The notes below the pieces were generated by a model. The model did no database searches. It was not told the origin of the DNA and was given only the letters and a program-made list of their open reading frames with translations. Source: Dichetophora obliterata (taxonomy: Eukaryota; Arthropoda; Insecta; Diptera; Sciomyzidae). From it: a stretch of 64,000 nucleotides of DNA. The position numbers and the translations under genes were made by a program. Positions 46,620 through 57,750 of the stretch are shown here, in pieces. The first letter of the stretch is position 1, and every line of letters begins with the position of its first letter. Location: contig OY986438.1 of NCBI GenBank assembly GCA_963920525.1, forward strand, positions 99,621,349 to 99,685,348, written 5' to 3'.

Positions 46620-47264
46620 TTTATAGATATTTTACAGAGTTTAAATTGTCTTCAAAATTATCATCAAATTCGTTTTCACAATCATATTTTTCATTACCCC
46701 AGAAAAAGGCACCCCAAGAATGTTTAATACAGTTTAGTGAAACTGTACTTTAATTTGTTTGGCCTTTTTTTCGGTTGTGTGGTCCGAGTAAATGGATGCT
46801 GTTAATGGAGGGGGCAAAAAGCGGGACCAACACTTGACTTTTTAACACTAATAATATGTTACTTGTTTTAACTTATAAAGAATTATCGTAAAACTTTGTG
46901 GAACTTTTTTTCTAGCTATAGCTAAAGTAAATATTCAATATTTTTTAAAGGATACAGTATGCTCAATATTTACTATATCGGTCATTCCATTTCAAATCGG
47001 ACGCTTTTGTCCAAAAACTAATTTTGACGATTCCGATTTTTTTCAAATTTTTCACGTCGATAGAACTTTAAAAACAAAAATTATTTGCATACTATTTTAT
47101 AATTTTTTATTATTTTTTTGCAGCTATATACAGTGAAAAATTAAAAAGAAAATCAGAAATTGTCATTCAAACATGTAGTCAAACAACTATATCTGTTAAA
47201 CCGTTAGTCCTACAAAAAAATGTTTGGAGCATATTTTAAAGATATTAAAATGGTTTTTATTGTG

Positions 47265-47600
47265 GTGTCCTTTTTTACAAACACTTTCGTAAAAAATTTC
47301 ATTCACATGTTTCTTTAAATTTGATGTTGGAGAATCAATTTTTACTATTTTTAACGAAATTTTCAATAACTGACTACACAATTTTTAAGTACAAAATACT
47401 CTAATTTTTAATTAAAAATGGAATTTTTAGTATTTTTTGCTAGGTACATATCGTCGCTGCACCAACAATAACAGTTATAAATATTTCAGTAACTTTTGAG
47501 GGGAAAACAAATTTTTTTCAGAGCATTTCTAGTACTGCGAGCAATAACTGTTTTCCCATCACTTCTAAATCATAAGAGATATAAAAAACTGCAAATGCAG
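47265..47600. repeat. direct repeat A, copy 1
   Basis: GTCCTTTTTTACAAACACTT, ACTATTTTTAACGAAATTTT, AAGTACAAAATACTCTAATT, CATATCGTCGCTGCACCAAC and TTTCTAGTACTGCGAGCAAT recur in the same order at 48945-49400 in the same orientation. Age is moderate. The unit is non-coding. Confidence 0.8.
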
Positions 47601-48005
47601 AAATGTGGGTAATAGATAGTGTAAACAAAATATGCTTTAAAAAAATTTACATAAATCACATAACTGTTTTTGTTGGCGCAGCGATGATATGTAAAATCAG
47701 TCACATTGAAAAATTTTATCAACTCGTTAAAATATACTATTCCTCTGCAGACACTTTATTTTTGAAATTTGCTAAAATATTTCTTGGTTGTAATTCCGTG
47801 ATGTATCCCTATATTAATACTAAACTATGTAAAGTGTTAAAAACAATTTTATATTATATATAATTTGCATATTTTTATAGCTTGGATATTTGAGAATGTT
47901 GGCAGAGTCTAGTTCACTTTGAATTGCGTTATAAACAGGACGCACGCGCGCATACAGTTTTGAAAAGTGCAGTTTTGATAAAAATTTTTGTTTGTGCTAA
48001 AAACA

Positions 48006-48470
48006 ATGGATAGAAAAAGTAATAGAAATAAAAAGAAATACCAACTCGTATAAAAACAAAAAGAAATAAAAGAAACACCGGTAGCAATCGAAAAACTCAT
48101 CCCTTGAAACGACAGTTTCGTGGTTACCAACAAGAAAGAGATGAGGACACCGAATTCACAAGTACATCGGCAAAAAAATTTCTGTCATATTTAACGCAGG
48201 TTTTTTGCCAATACTTCAAATAATGAACCTAATAGGCATCCCGATTGGCAACGTCAAACATGATTTCGCCATGTCTCGGAACGAAGAACGTTTGAAAAGG
48301 TCAAAAGAAGGTATCAAAAGAAGGTATCAAAAGAAGGTAGAATCAGAATGTGGTAGCATCAAAAGAAGGTAGAACTGCGTGAAGAGCACAAAGAGTCACG
48401 ACGTCCTTATTTTTTGAAGAAGAGGAAGAAGTTCTTTATGGGGCTGTCATTGCAGATTGGTATATGTAAG
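48006..48470 (+). pseudogene. N-terminal remnant of a transposon ORF, possibly Mutator-like
   Basis: From ATG at 48006 the plus strand reads MDRKSNRNKKK, then (after frame changes) a Lys/Arg/Asn-rich stretch, RDEDTEFTSTSAKK, MSRNEERLKRSKEGIKRRY, and finally an acidic segment followed by LYGAVIADW near 48430-48465. The basic start with STSAKK and the end with an acidic run plus GxxIAD resembles insect ORFs carrying a Mutator-like transposase domain with the middle deleted. Three tandem AGAAGGTATCAAA copies (48305-48340) mark local slippage. It lies between the two copies of direct repeat A. Confidence 0.35.
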
Positions 48471-48944
48471 TATTTCACAAAAAAAAAATGTTTTATTGAA
48501 TAAAATTTTCTTTGAGTTTTTTCAAAATCACGTTTTTGAACTTCAAAGTCACTTTTCTCCGGTTCTACTAAACCAATTTTGATGAAACTAAGTGCAATGG
48601 ACGCAAAATTGTCGATTTCTAAATTTTTTTAATTGTAATTTCTAAAACTGCATGCTCAAATTTTTTATTTAAATTTTTTTTATGATGCAAAAAAATAACT
48701 TCAAACTTGCGGCCCAGGTTGCACCTGTAGTTTTGAACCGATTTGATGAAACAAAGTGCAATCGATGCAAAATCGTCACCACTCTAGTCTTTACTTCAAT
48801 AACAATTTTAAACAATTTTTTACTATTTTTTTTTACACTAAACTAAAAAAAGGACCCAAAATAGGTTTTTCATTTTTCAATGACCGCCATTTTGTAAAAA
48901 ATAATTGCAAAATTATGATTGAGGTAGGGATCAGAATAAAAATG

Positions 48945-49400
48945 GCGTCCTTTTTTACAAACACTTTCGTAAAAAATTTAAAATTTTTTGACCACTAAAA
49001 AGTTCATTCACATTTTTCATAGTCAGCACCACAATTTTTTTTTTTCATTTTGAAAATATTATCGTATTGAGGCATTCATTCCTAATGCACTCTCAAAATT
49101 TTATTTTGGAGAACCAATGTTTACTATTTTTAACGAAATTTTCAAAAACTGACTACAAAATTTTTAAGTACAAAATACTTTAATTTTTAATTAAAAATGG
49201 AATTTTTAGTGTTTTTTGCTAAGCTAGGTACATATCGTCGCTGCGCCAACAAAAACAGTTAAAAGTATTTCAGTAACTTTTCAAAAGAGCAAAAAAACAA
49301 ATTTTTTTAGAGGATTTCTAGTACTGCGAGCAATATTTGTTTTCTATCACTTCTAAATCAAAAAAAAAAAAAAAAAAAAAAAATATAAAAAACTGTAAAT
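48945..49400. repeat. direct repeat A, copy 2, with poly-A tract
   Basis: Aligns with 47265-47600 after an extra ~80-bp insertion near 48985-49065. At its end an A-rich run of more than 20 bases (about 49362-49383) replaces the sequence ATCATAAGAG of copy 1. Confidence 0.8.
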
Positions 49401-49429
49401 AACAATAAAGAACAAAAAATGTTAATTAT

Positions 49430-51275
49430 TATATATTTTTTTGATAATTCTAAAAAAATATAATTTTTTTAGAATTATATATAAGCTTAATGCCAAAAAA
49501 GTTCATGAAGCAACAGGTTGCAACAACAATAAGTTCTTTGCAGAACAAACCACCAAGCAGACTAGACAGCTGTTTCGTTGATAGCTACATCAACTCATCA
49601 GTAGTCTTCTGTGGCTTCTGCAGTACCATCCACTTTGATAAGCTTATACTAACACCTTCTGTTAAATTAAAACAGAATTATGTGCTGTATGTCGCCTTTC
49701 AAAGCAATGTTTTTCTACTACTTTGCAAAAGCAAAGGTTCAAAAAAGCGACTGCATTGATTCTGCAAAGACTTGTTTGTTGTGCTCTTTGTTTACTTCTT
49801 TATCACGAATCAATCTAGGCTCCAACCTAGGCTTTTCAAAAAAACCTTCTTCACGCCTTCTATGGTTTATACCAACGAACTGTTGGAGCCTAGATTGATT
49901 CGTGATAAAGAAGTAAACAAAGAGCACAACAAACAAGTCTTTGCAGAATCAATGCAGTCGCTTTTTTGAACCTTTGCTTTTGCAAAGTAGTAGAAAAACA
50001 TTGCTTTGAAAGGCGACATACAGCACATAATTCTGTTTTAATTTAACAGAAGGTGTTAGTATAAGCTTATCAAAGTGGATGGTACTGCAGAAGCCAAAGA
50101 AGACTACTGATGAGTTGATGTAGCTATCAACGAAACAGCTGTCTAGTCTGCTTGGTGGTTTGTTCTGCAAAGAACTTATTGTTGTTGCAACATGTTGCTT
50201 CATGAACTTTTTTGGCATTAAGCTTATATATAACAGTCCACCCTAAACAAGTGCGCGTGCGTGGTTTAACTGTCAAAATCGACTCATGCACATACATTTT
50301 GTATGAAGCCTACCGAAACACGCACCGGACTACCGCAACATGAATCGAATTTCCAATTTTGACAGTGCGTTCGGATGTGAAGTTGGCTGCATAAAACCAA
50401 AGTATTAGAACAAAGAGCAATCGGCTGCTATTAATTAATTAATCTCAATTGCAAATGGAAGTATTTGCAATATTAATAGATTTTTACACAATACTAAAAG
50501 TTTTTTAAGATTTTTAAACCATCAGACTGAGCTGGTTCGAGAGCAGCAGTTCTTTCCGCAGCGCACTTGTTTAGGTTAAGCGTAAAATAAAGTTGCGTGG
50601 CGCTTGGGTACGCAGCGCAACGCGCACTTGTTTAGGGTGCACTGTAATTCTAAAAAATTATATTTTTTTAGAATTATCAAAAAAATATATTGTAATGAAA
50701 ATATGCCATCATTAACTTTTCATGTAAACACTGGTGCGAGCCCGACCTACGAAAACAAGTATGTTATTATGTCTACACATAAAACAACTTTTTTCAAAAA
50801 AACCTTCTTCACGCCTTCTATGGTTTATACCAACGAACTGTTGGAGCCTAGATTGATTCGTGATAAAGAAGTAAACAAAGAGCACAACAAACAAGTCTTT
50901 GCAGAATCAATGCAGTCGCTTTTTTGAACCTTTGCTTTTGCAAAGTAGTAGAAAAACATTGCTTTGAAAGGCGACATACAGCACATAATTCTGTTTTAAT
51001 TTAACAGAAGGTGTTAGTATAAGCTTATCAAAGTGGATGGTACTGCAGAAGCCACAGAAGACTACTGATGAGTTGATGTAGCTATCAACGAAACAGCTGT
51101 CTAGTCTGCTTGGTGGTTTGTTCTGCAAAGAACTTATTGTTGTTGCAACCTGTTGCTTCATGAACTTTTTTGGCATTAAGCTTATATATAATTCTAAAAA
51201 ATTATATTTTTTTAGAATTATCAAAAAAATATATTGTAATGAAAATATACCATCATTAACTTTTCATGTAAATGT
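49430..51275. repeat. near-identical triplication: palindrome plus tandem copy of a 0.4-kb module
   Basis: The module (CTTCTTCACGCCTTCTATGG..., GCGACATACAGCACATAATT, GGCATTAAGCTTATATATA, ending in the ATTCTAAAAAATTATATTTT palindrome) occurs inverted at 49430-49820, forward at 49847-50735 (split by a MITE) and forward again at 50797-51272. Only a handful of differences are seen (for example GCCACAGAAGAC versus GCCAAAGAAGAC), so these copies are much younger than the rest of the window. Open frames of 89-105 codons (49490-49759 plus; 49949-50218 and 50907-51224 minus) arise from this one module and have no family motif. The 49430-50233 part is a palindrome with arms of about 370 bp. Confidence 0.92.
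50234..50644. mobile_element. 411-bp MITE, TAA duplication
   Basis: CAGTCCACCCTAAACAAGTG and CACTTGTTTAGGGTGCACTG are inverted ends with CGCG next inward, and TAA lies outside both (50231-50233 and 50645-50647). The empty site is preserved in the next module copy (AAGCTTATATATAATTC near 51178-51193), which proves insertion. The 3-bp TAA target fits PIF/Harbinger. No coding. Confidence 0.88.
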
Positions 51276-51527
51276 TAATTATTTATAAAATTCCTTACCT
51301 AGGGACTGACAAAGAGACAGGCAAAATACTTGCTCTCACTACACATTACTTGGCGCACGGGCATAATAAACCGTTTAAAACTTAATTTAATTTTCTTACG
51401 TTTATTTTATAGCTTTAAATTTTTTATGTAGAATTAAAGTTTAAAAAATTCCCATTGGGGAAATGAGAAGTCATTATTGCCATACCTACACCAGTAACTA
51501 CTTACCTTTCGGTTTCATTGTCATAAC

Positions 51528-53558
51528 CAGGGTTGCCAGTTTGGTAATTAATTACCAAATTTGGTAGAAAATTTTTGACTTGGTAATTTGGTAATTTTTT
51601 ATAGTTTTGGTAACTTTTTTCCCTTTAGTTTTTCCAAAAAATTCAAAATAATCAGTTTGTTTGTTTGCAAGATTAATATGGGTTTTTTTTAATAAGTTTT
51701 CTGAATGTTCTTGAGGTTTATCTTAAAAATGAAAACTACCTTTTTCGATTCAGCGTGAAAAGTTATTCATGATAAGGCTGATTAGGTCTAACCCTTTTTG
51801 TAAATAAATTCTTTTTCGTCATTTATTTTGAAGATAATGGCCTTTAAAAATTACCGTGAATTGTCTGAATCATAAAAAAAATTTTGTCTGTGGAGTAAGG
51901 AATACATTTTAACTTTGCAAATATTGCGGATAATTCCAGATATATTTTGAAATAACGAAAATTGATTACATGAAAAATTTATAGGAAAAATTTCTAAAGT
52001 AATTTACTGAAAAGTTAGAATTTTCCAGCCGCTTTAAATTGCTTTGAATAAATTTAATAAAATTTTCGTTTCTTTCACAATATATTTTTTAAAATGTAAA
52101 AAGATATCAGCAAAAGCTTTAAATACTATGCAGTAGTTTGTGCTTAGGAGCAGTTATTGGAAAAAGAACTGTATATCATATTTTTTTTATAACTCCTTAA
52201 GGGAAGGTTCTCCTGGATTTTTTTGAAAAAATCCATTTTTTTTTACATATATGTAGAATGTTTGTGCCAAGGGATATTTCAATACGACGCGTATTTCTCG
52301 GGCTAGAACGTGTCAAACGTACCCATGTCACGCGCGCGTACCAACTTTCTAAAAACTTTAAACGCGTTTTTCTCGGAACCATGTTTTCTAATCTAACGGA
52401 CAGCACAGGGCTTGTTCTATTGATCCGATTTCCTTCATTCAAAGAATGTTTGAAAGTATATACTTTTTTGTACGCCTGGAACCTAACATTGGCATAAAAA
52501 ATTGTTTATTTATAATTTTTAAACGCGATCTAAGTAAAAAAAAAAGCAAAAAATTTCAATTTTTTTTTTAAAGTCCATAAAATTGGTTTTTTTTACCAAA
52601 CTTAATTGAAGTTAGGTTCCAGGCATATGAAATGTTATCAATTTTAATAAATTTTATACATTTCTCATTTCAGTTCACTACCTGAGGCCCCACACTGTCC
52701 GCGGGAGGTCGATGTTTTGCGCGCAGAGGTCGACGAGATCCGCCATTTTCAAGCCGCCATTTTGAATTTTTCAAATATCTTTTTTTTTTTTACTCGTCAA
52801 TAAACCACGAATCAAAGTTCAAAAGCATAAGTTCGTATGTCTTTTCATTTTCCCACAAACCATTCTCAAATTTTGCTTGTTTTTCGGCCAAATCCAAAAA
52901 AATCCAGGAGAACCCTCCCTTAACTTGAGGTGATGGTGAAAAAGTTACCTTATATTTAAAATCAGTGCCCGTAGTTAGAATTGATATCCTACAAAACAAA
53001 CGACCTGTGTAGTTTCTGATTTTAGTTATTAAAAAATGTATTTATTCATTTACTTTCTTAAAATCGAAATTCATTGCCAATGAATGCGGTATACTTTTTA
53101 GTTCCTACTTATTTCAAATAAATAAGTTAGGATATCATTTTAATAAAAAAAATTACGTTTACCTGAATTTACTACTTATTTGTGATTTTTTGTTAATATA
53201 ATAAATAAATTTTAAACAAGAAAAAGTTCCACTTTTTCTATATATGTATTTACTTATTTTTTTATTTAGTGAGTTTATGAATTTTACTTATTTTGTAATT
53301 TTTAGTTATTAAAAATAAGAAATTTTAAACAAGAAAAATATAATACTTAATATTAACTAAATTTATTTTACCGCTATTTCTGTCTATTAATTTTAAGTAT
53401 TTTAATGTTGAATAAATGTTTTTTATTAACAAAAATTATAATTTTATTGATTTTCCATGTTTAAGAAAATGTTTGTTTAGTTTGGTAATTTTTATTTAAT
53501 TTTGGTAACTTTTTTATCAAATTTTGGTAACTTAATTTCTTTACAAGTGGTAACCCTG
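51528..53558. mobile_element. hAT-type element with exact 8-bp TSD
   Basis: The ends are CAGGGTTGCCA and TGGTAACCCTG, with GTCATAAC duplicated exactly (51520-51527 and 53559-53566). Subterminal TTTGGTAA motifs are clustered at both ends (51541-51615 and 53480-53532). The 2031-bp element includes the nested TTAA element at 52201-52919 and has no transposase frame. Confidence 0.9.
52201..52919. mobile_element. TTAA-flanked element nested in the hAT copy
   Basis: GGGAAGGTTCTCCTGGATTT and AAATCCAGGAGAACCCTCCC are inverted ends, with TTAA on both sides (52197-52200 and 52920-52923). TTAA targeting occurs in piggyBac and Kolobok; the GGG start (rather than CCC) leaves both open. Internally, an inverted pair CCTGGAACCTAAC / GTTAGGTTCCAGG (52478-52623) forms a second hairpin. 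The frames on both strands at 52197-52497 overlap the ends and have no known motif. Confidence 0.85.
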
Positions 53559-54052
53559 GTCATAACGCCTTCGCTTAGAACTTCTATGTAAATAATGTCA
53601 AAGAAAATATCTCGTAACAATTATCGTGAATCTAGCCGAACAGTCACGATCAATTCGTTCCCGCTTACAATTTGGAATTGAATAACCTAAGCTGTAATAC
53701 CTAATAATACAACATTAATTATAAGTAATGCTATATGTAAGCACTATACATTACCGCCTATGACAAGCCCATTTTAAAATAATGCCTTTTTTCTGTGTGT
53801 TGCAATTCTTTAGGGAACCCTACTGGTTTATCTATTCAACGAGTACAAAACAAACTAAATCGGACTACCACAAACAGAGATATTGCGATTTAAGTAACAC
53901 AGACGTTGACAAAATTTTGTAATTTTTCATAACTTTGACCAAACGGTATTACGTAAAAAAATTTGAAAAAATTGTTCGTCGATTCGCCAGTAGGAAAGGT
54001 GAGCTCATTTTGATCAATTTACAAAAAAAAAAATCTCCAACATTGGTCCAAC

Positions 54053-54153
54053 GGTTCAAAAGTAACGGGCATTTTTGTCCAAATTTTGGAGCATTTTTCC
54101 ATTCTTTCATGATTTTGTCCAAGAATATTACTTTCATGGCCATTTTTTTGGCT
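54053..54153. repeat. inverted arm, left
   Basis: About 100 bp (GTAACGGGCATTTTTGTCCA, CATGATTTTGTCCAAGAATA, ATGGCCATTTTTTTGGCT) inverted at 57486-57586. The arms enclose the 54235-56787 transposon and the spliced leader, so they may belong to an older outer element. The outer termini do not match (right side ends CACTCCCTACAAATCGACCC near 57725). Confidence 0.7.
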
Positions 54154-55233
54154 CAATTTTTTTGACTTACGAAGCTTACGAACCTTACGTTACGACTGGA
54201 CTGATTTGCGCTTTACATTATTGGCATATTTTTTCACAGGGTGCACACTAGGGTGGGCCACTCTTGTATGGGAGAAAAATAATTATTAAGTTTTTAGTTC
54301 TAATAGCGATAGAAACTTGCCAAATGGTTACATGAACTGAAATACAAATGTTCATAGCATTTAAAAATTATCTTCTGCCTCCGGATTGACCTTGAACTTT
54401 TTGAAAATTTAAAAAATATATGTTTTTTGAAAAATTAATAAACTTTTTCTGTGTATTCCTTTTACCAATATAAATAAAGAAACACAATATTTGTAAATTA
54501 TATTTGTTTAATTTTGATATTTTTAAGAAAAATAATACATATTTTACAAGAAAAAGGGTTTTAAATTTACACAAAAAACTTGTTTGCTATCAAATTTAGG
54601 CATAAGTTTGCGAGACTTAATTTGCGCTTTTATAAAGCCTTCTCATTCTGGTTTTGTGGCCAAGGTTACTGCTGCTTCAGTTACTGTCTTAATTGCCCTC
54701 TCGACTGACTGCGTGTGAAAAGGTAATCGCAAAAAACTTAGTTCATCTTCTCCTTGGGCTATGAAGGACTCAAACTCAGCATTTGACACACTTTTTAATA
54801 TTGGAGTCTAAGCTTTCTATTAATTATTTTTTGATTTAATTTCGTTGTAGCCACATCTAGGTTTCCTATTATCATTGCTCGGTCAGTCCTTTGATCTGTG
54901 AGAAAACTTTTCTCCTGAAGAGGCACCTTTCTTTCTTTAGGGCAAGCACATTTTTTAAAATCTAAACACTTACAAGATGAAATATCAAATAAGGCTTTGC
55001 TCAATGCGAGAAAGTTTTATAACTTCATTTCCGGTATTTTGGGAAAAGATTTCAACAAATTTTTAAATTTTATGTGATAAGCTTTGAGAATTTGTTGCAT
55101 TCGAATGAGTGAAACTGTCGGTAATGATGCTTTTTCTAAATAGTTTTAGTTTTCAGCATTACAATATCAGCTACTTCTTGAAAAGTCCACTCGTAACATT
55201 TTATTACATCTTTATAGGCTGCCAACATATATA

Positions 55234-56122
55234 AAGGGTCCGCCATTTAACGTTTTTTTTCAACTAGTGCTTATTTCGTGAATGGTAACACTTAGCTCAT
55301 GTCTGATTTGACAGATAATTATTTTTATCTTTCCTCTGAGTGAGTATGGGAAATATTGCGACATTACTTTGAAAAACATTTGCGACATTTGCCAAAAACT
55401 CATCTTTTCAGATGAAGCTCATTTTTATCTTGGCGGATATGTAAACAAGCAAAATTGTCGCATTTGGGGCACAGAAAACCCGCGCGCATACATTGAAAAG
55501 CCACTGCACCCAAAACGAGTCACTGTTTGGTGCGGATTTTGGTCCAGAGGCATAATTGGGCCATTTTTCTTCGAATATGAGCAAGGAGTGGCCGTTACAG
55601 TCAATGGCGATCGTTATCGGGCCATATTGAACGAATTTTTGTTCACAAAAATTGAAGAGGAGGATATTAGCAACATTTGGTTTCAACAGGATGGCGCTAC
55701 GTGCCACACAGCCGAAGCTACACTCGATGTTTTGCGCCCTGTTTTTGAAGATCGCATTATCAGCCGCAGAGCTGATGTTGTTTGGCCACCTCGGAGCGGC
55801 GATTTGACACCGTTGGACTATTATTTGTGGGGTGCCCTCAAGGATAAGTGTTACGTCGACAAACCAGAGACAATTGACGCTTTAAAGGACAATATTCGTG
55901 AAGCCATTGGTGAAATACAGCTGCACACAATCGATAATATGCTTAAAAAACGGACCGATCGTGTAGGCTACTGCATGGCCAGCTGAGGCAGCCATTTAAA
56001 TGAAATTATTTTTCATTATTTACCGGAAGAATTGTACTTTCAAATAAAAAAAGAAATTTGAGAAAATATCCAGTAGTTTTTTTATAGAATTTTAAAAAAA
56101 AAAAGTTATTTGGCGGACCCTT
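55234..56122 (+). mobile_element. rosa-like (DD41D) mariner, internally deleted
   Basis: Inverted ends AAGGGTCCGCCATTTAAC and TATTTGGCGGACCCTT, with TA on both sides (55232-55233 and 56123-56124). The 889 bp are shorter than the roughly 1.3 kb usual for mariner-type elements; the missing part is the 5' region encoding the DNA-binding HTH domain. Confidence 0.9.
55369..55986 (+). CDS. rosa-like transposase, truncated catalytic domain
   Basis: The 205-residue frame keeps the DDD catalytic domain of an IS630-Tc1-mariner transposase. D15 lies in FSDEAHF, D108 in WFQQDGATCHT and D150 in LTPLDYYLWG. The 41 residues between D108 and D150 define the DD41D class, known as the rosa subfamily and first described from Ceratitis rosa. 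The N-terminal paired HTH region is absent. The frame stops early at TGA (55984-55986), after which GSHLNEIIFHY is still readable in frame, so a single CGA-to-TGA type change probably truncated it. In an active element this enzyme would cut at the terminal repeats and insert into TA. This copy cannot be autonomous. Confidence 0.9.
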   Translation: MKNICDICQKLIFSDEAHFYLGGYVNKQNCRIWGTENPRAYIEKPLHPKRVTVWCGFWSRGIIGPFFFEYEQGVAVTVNGDRYRAILNEFLFTKIEEEDISNIWFQQDGATCHTAEATLDVLRPVFEDRIISRRADVVWPPRSGDLTPLDYYLWGALKDKCYVDKPETIDALKDNIREAIGEIQLHTIDNMLKKRTDRVGYCMAS

Positions 56123-56940
56123 TACCTTTATATCACATGTATCACCAAATATTGGACATCTACAAGCTTTTTGAGTACGATCCATTGCAAACGCTAGTAT
56201 AAACACAAAATTTTTACAAATTTCTAAAAATTAGCACGCGTTCTTTTACTAATAAGATGTTTATTGTTTGAAACTCTTGCACTATTTAAATTCATATAAT
56301 TTTTTTTTCTTTCTTGAAATAATTTTCCATTTTCGAAGCAAAGTAACCTAGATTCAAATTAAAATTATTTGATTACAATATTTGAAAATATTTTTGTAAA
56401 TTATGTGGATTTTTGTCAAAGCATTGCATAAGCCTTATTTTATGGAACCTTTTAGATGGTTTTAAATATTTTTAGGACAAATATTTAAATTTAATGAATT
56501 TAAAATGGATTTTCTATAATCTAACAAGGGTACTGGGTAATTTAAACCATTTCTTTTATATTATTATTTAAGGCGGTTTTTTTTATACACGCTTTCTTAA
56601 ACTGTCTTTGGAGAAAAACCATTTTAATTTTTGAAACTTTGATGCTAATCCGGAGGCAGATGCTCTTGACCAATTGTAATAATATTTTACACACGTAATA
56701 TCAGTCCTAAAAGGCAACAAAAAATTGCTATTAGAACATGTAATTTAAAAAATATTTTTTTTGACCCAGCCTAGTGCACACCCTGTGTTATGTTTGTTTA
56801 TTTCTTTTTGTTTTTAGTTTCTTTATAGACTTCTTTATTTTTGTTTGTTTATAATATTCCAGTGTATGCTAGTTTTGTTTGAGCGTCATTTCAGTGAAGT
56901 GTTACTTGAAATAACTAACAAATAATCAAACTATTTTGAA

Positions 56941-57205
56941 ATTTAGAAAAGATTTAAAGGTAAGTGTAAAAACATTGCTAACTATTATAGTTAATAGTTA
57001 TATTATTATTCTATAAAAAACATATTTAATTCTTTTAGTGACGGTTTAAAAAATGGATTCAGAGCCTGGTTCATCGCAAAATCCAACAGATACCCAACGC
57101 AGTAGTTTGCAACATTTGGTCTCTCATGATGTTTTTTCTTTTGGCGTGGCCTGTGAATTACCTGATATTAATCTGTCAACTAAACGAGCAAACACCAAGA
57201 CTTGA
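56941..57205 (+). other. spliced leader-like structure with 50-codon ORF
   Basis: A candidate donor AAAG/GTAAGT at 56959/56960 and acceptor TTCTTTTAG at 57038 bracket a 79-bp intron. Fifteen bases later ATG (57053) opens a 50-codon frame starting MDSEPGSSQNPTDTQRSS and including DVFSFGVACELPD, ending at 57205. The composition is much less AT-biased than its surroundings. This could be the 5' end of a transposon gene whose remainder was deleted, or a small host exon. I do not recognise the protein. Confidence 0.4.
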
Positions 57206-57485
57206 AAGCAAACAAGACTTTCAGAAAAAAAAAAACGTTTTTTTCACATTTTGTCTTTTACTACACTCAAATTGAATATTTTTTTTTATAATAGGTTGAT
57301 AGATACTTTATTATCTCTTAATTTCAATTTTTGTAGAAAAAAAAAATAAAAAGGGAAAAAATCAAAAAGTTGGTTTTATGTGTTATTTTGTTTTAGCAAT
57401 ATCGCAAGAATTAATCAACCGAATTCGATAAATTTGGGCTTAAACTCTTCGTTTTGAATTGTAAATTGAATTAAATAATGGATTA

Positions 57486-57586
57486 AGCCAAAAAAATGGC
57501 CATGAAAGTAATATTCTTGGACAAAATCATGAAAAAATGGAAAAATGGTCCAAAATTTTGACAAAAATGCCCGTAACTTTTGAACT
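57486..57586. repeat. inverted arm, right
   Basis: Inverted copy of 54053-54153 (see that entry). Sequence continues outward to a GGGCGGGTCGATTTGTAGG motif (read inward from 57729), a plausible transposon terminus lacking a partner at the left. Confidence 0.7.
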
Positions 57587-57730
57587 TTTTACCAACAAAA
57601 AGTAGGGGACTCGATTTTAACGATAGAGGTATGGTTCCTTCGGCAAATTTTCATGGAATAACCCATAGAATACGGAAATCATAGGGAAATTGGTGAATTT
57701 TTTCACTCCCTACAAATCGACCCGCCCTAA

Positions 57731-57750
57731 TATATATATATATATATATA
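57731..57750. repeat. (TA)10 microsatellite
   Basis: Ten TA dinucleotides directly outside the possible terminus near 57729. Confidence 0.9.

Larger units (their letters stand above)
54590..56185 (-). pseudogene. transposase gene of the 54235-56787 element, disrupted
   Basis: The minus strand starts with ATG at 56185 (MDRTQKACRCPIFGDTCDI). It is cut by the mariner at 56123, resumes at 55233 (AAYKDVIKCYEWTFQEVADI), and then shows FDISSCKC, CACPKERKVP, FLTDQRTDRAMIIGNLD and TTKLNQK (55004-54795). After a frameshift comes the C-terminal part, FIAQGEDELSFLRLPFHTQ, VERAIKTVTEAA and AQIKSRKLMPKFDSKQV. The Cys-rich segment followed by DQRT-R-M-IG, and the HTQ-VER motif, form a combination I know from repetitive insect transposase-like ORFs. 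The central catalytic part, including the FDTT-type Asp, is missing. It is related to the remnant at 24870-26165. Confidence 0.6.
54235..56787. mobile_element. DNA transposon, CACAGGGTG ends, interrupted by a mariner
   Basis: CACAGGGTGCACACTAGG at the left and CCTAGTGCACACCCTGTG at the right are inverted. Imperfect similarity continues inward to CTGCCTCCGGATT (54377 and its inverse at about 56649). It carries a minus-strand transposase gene, now dead. Without the 889-bp mariner it is about 1.66 kb, so the middle of the gene is also deleted. A clean target duplication was not identified. Confidence 0.7.

Noticed and set aside
49490..49759. 89-codon frame repeated three times as a conserved gene
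   Set aside because: Its conservation follows from the very recent duplication of the module; opposite-strand frames are just as open, and no motif is present.
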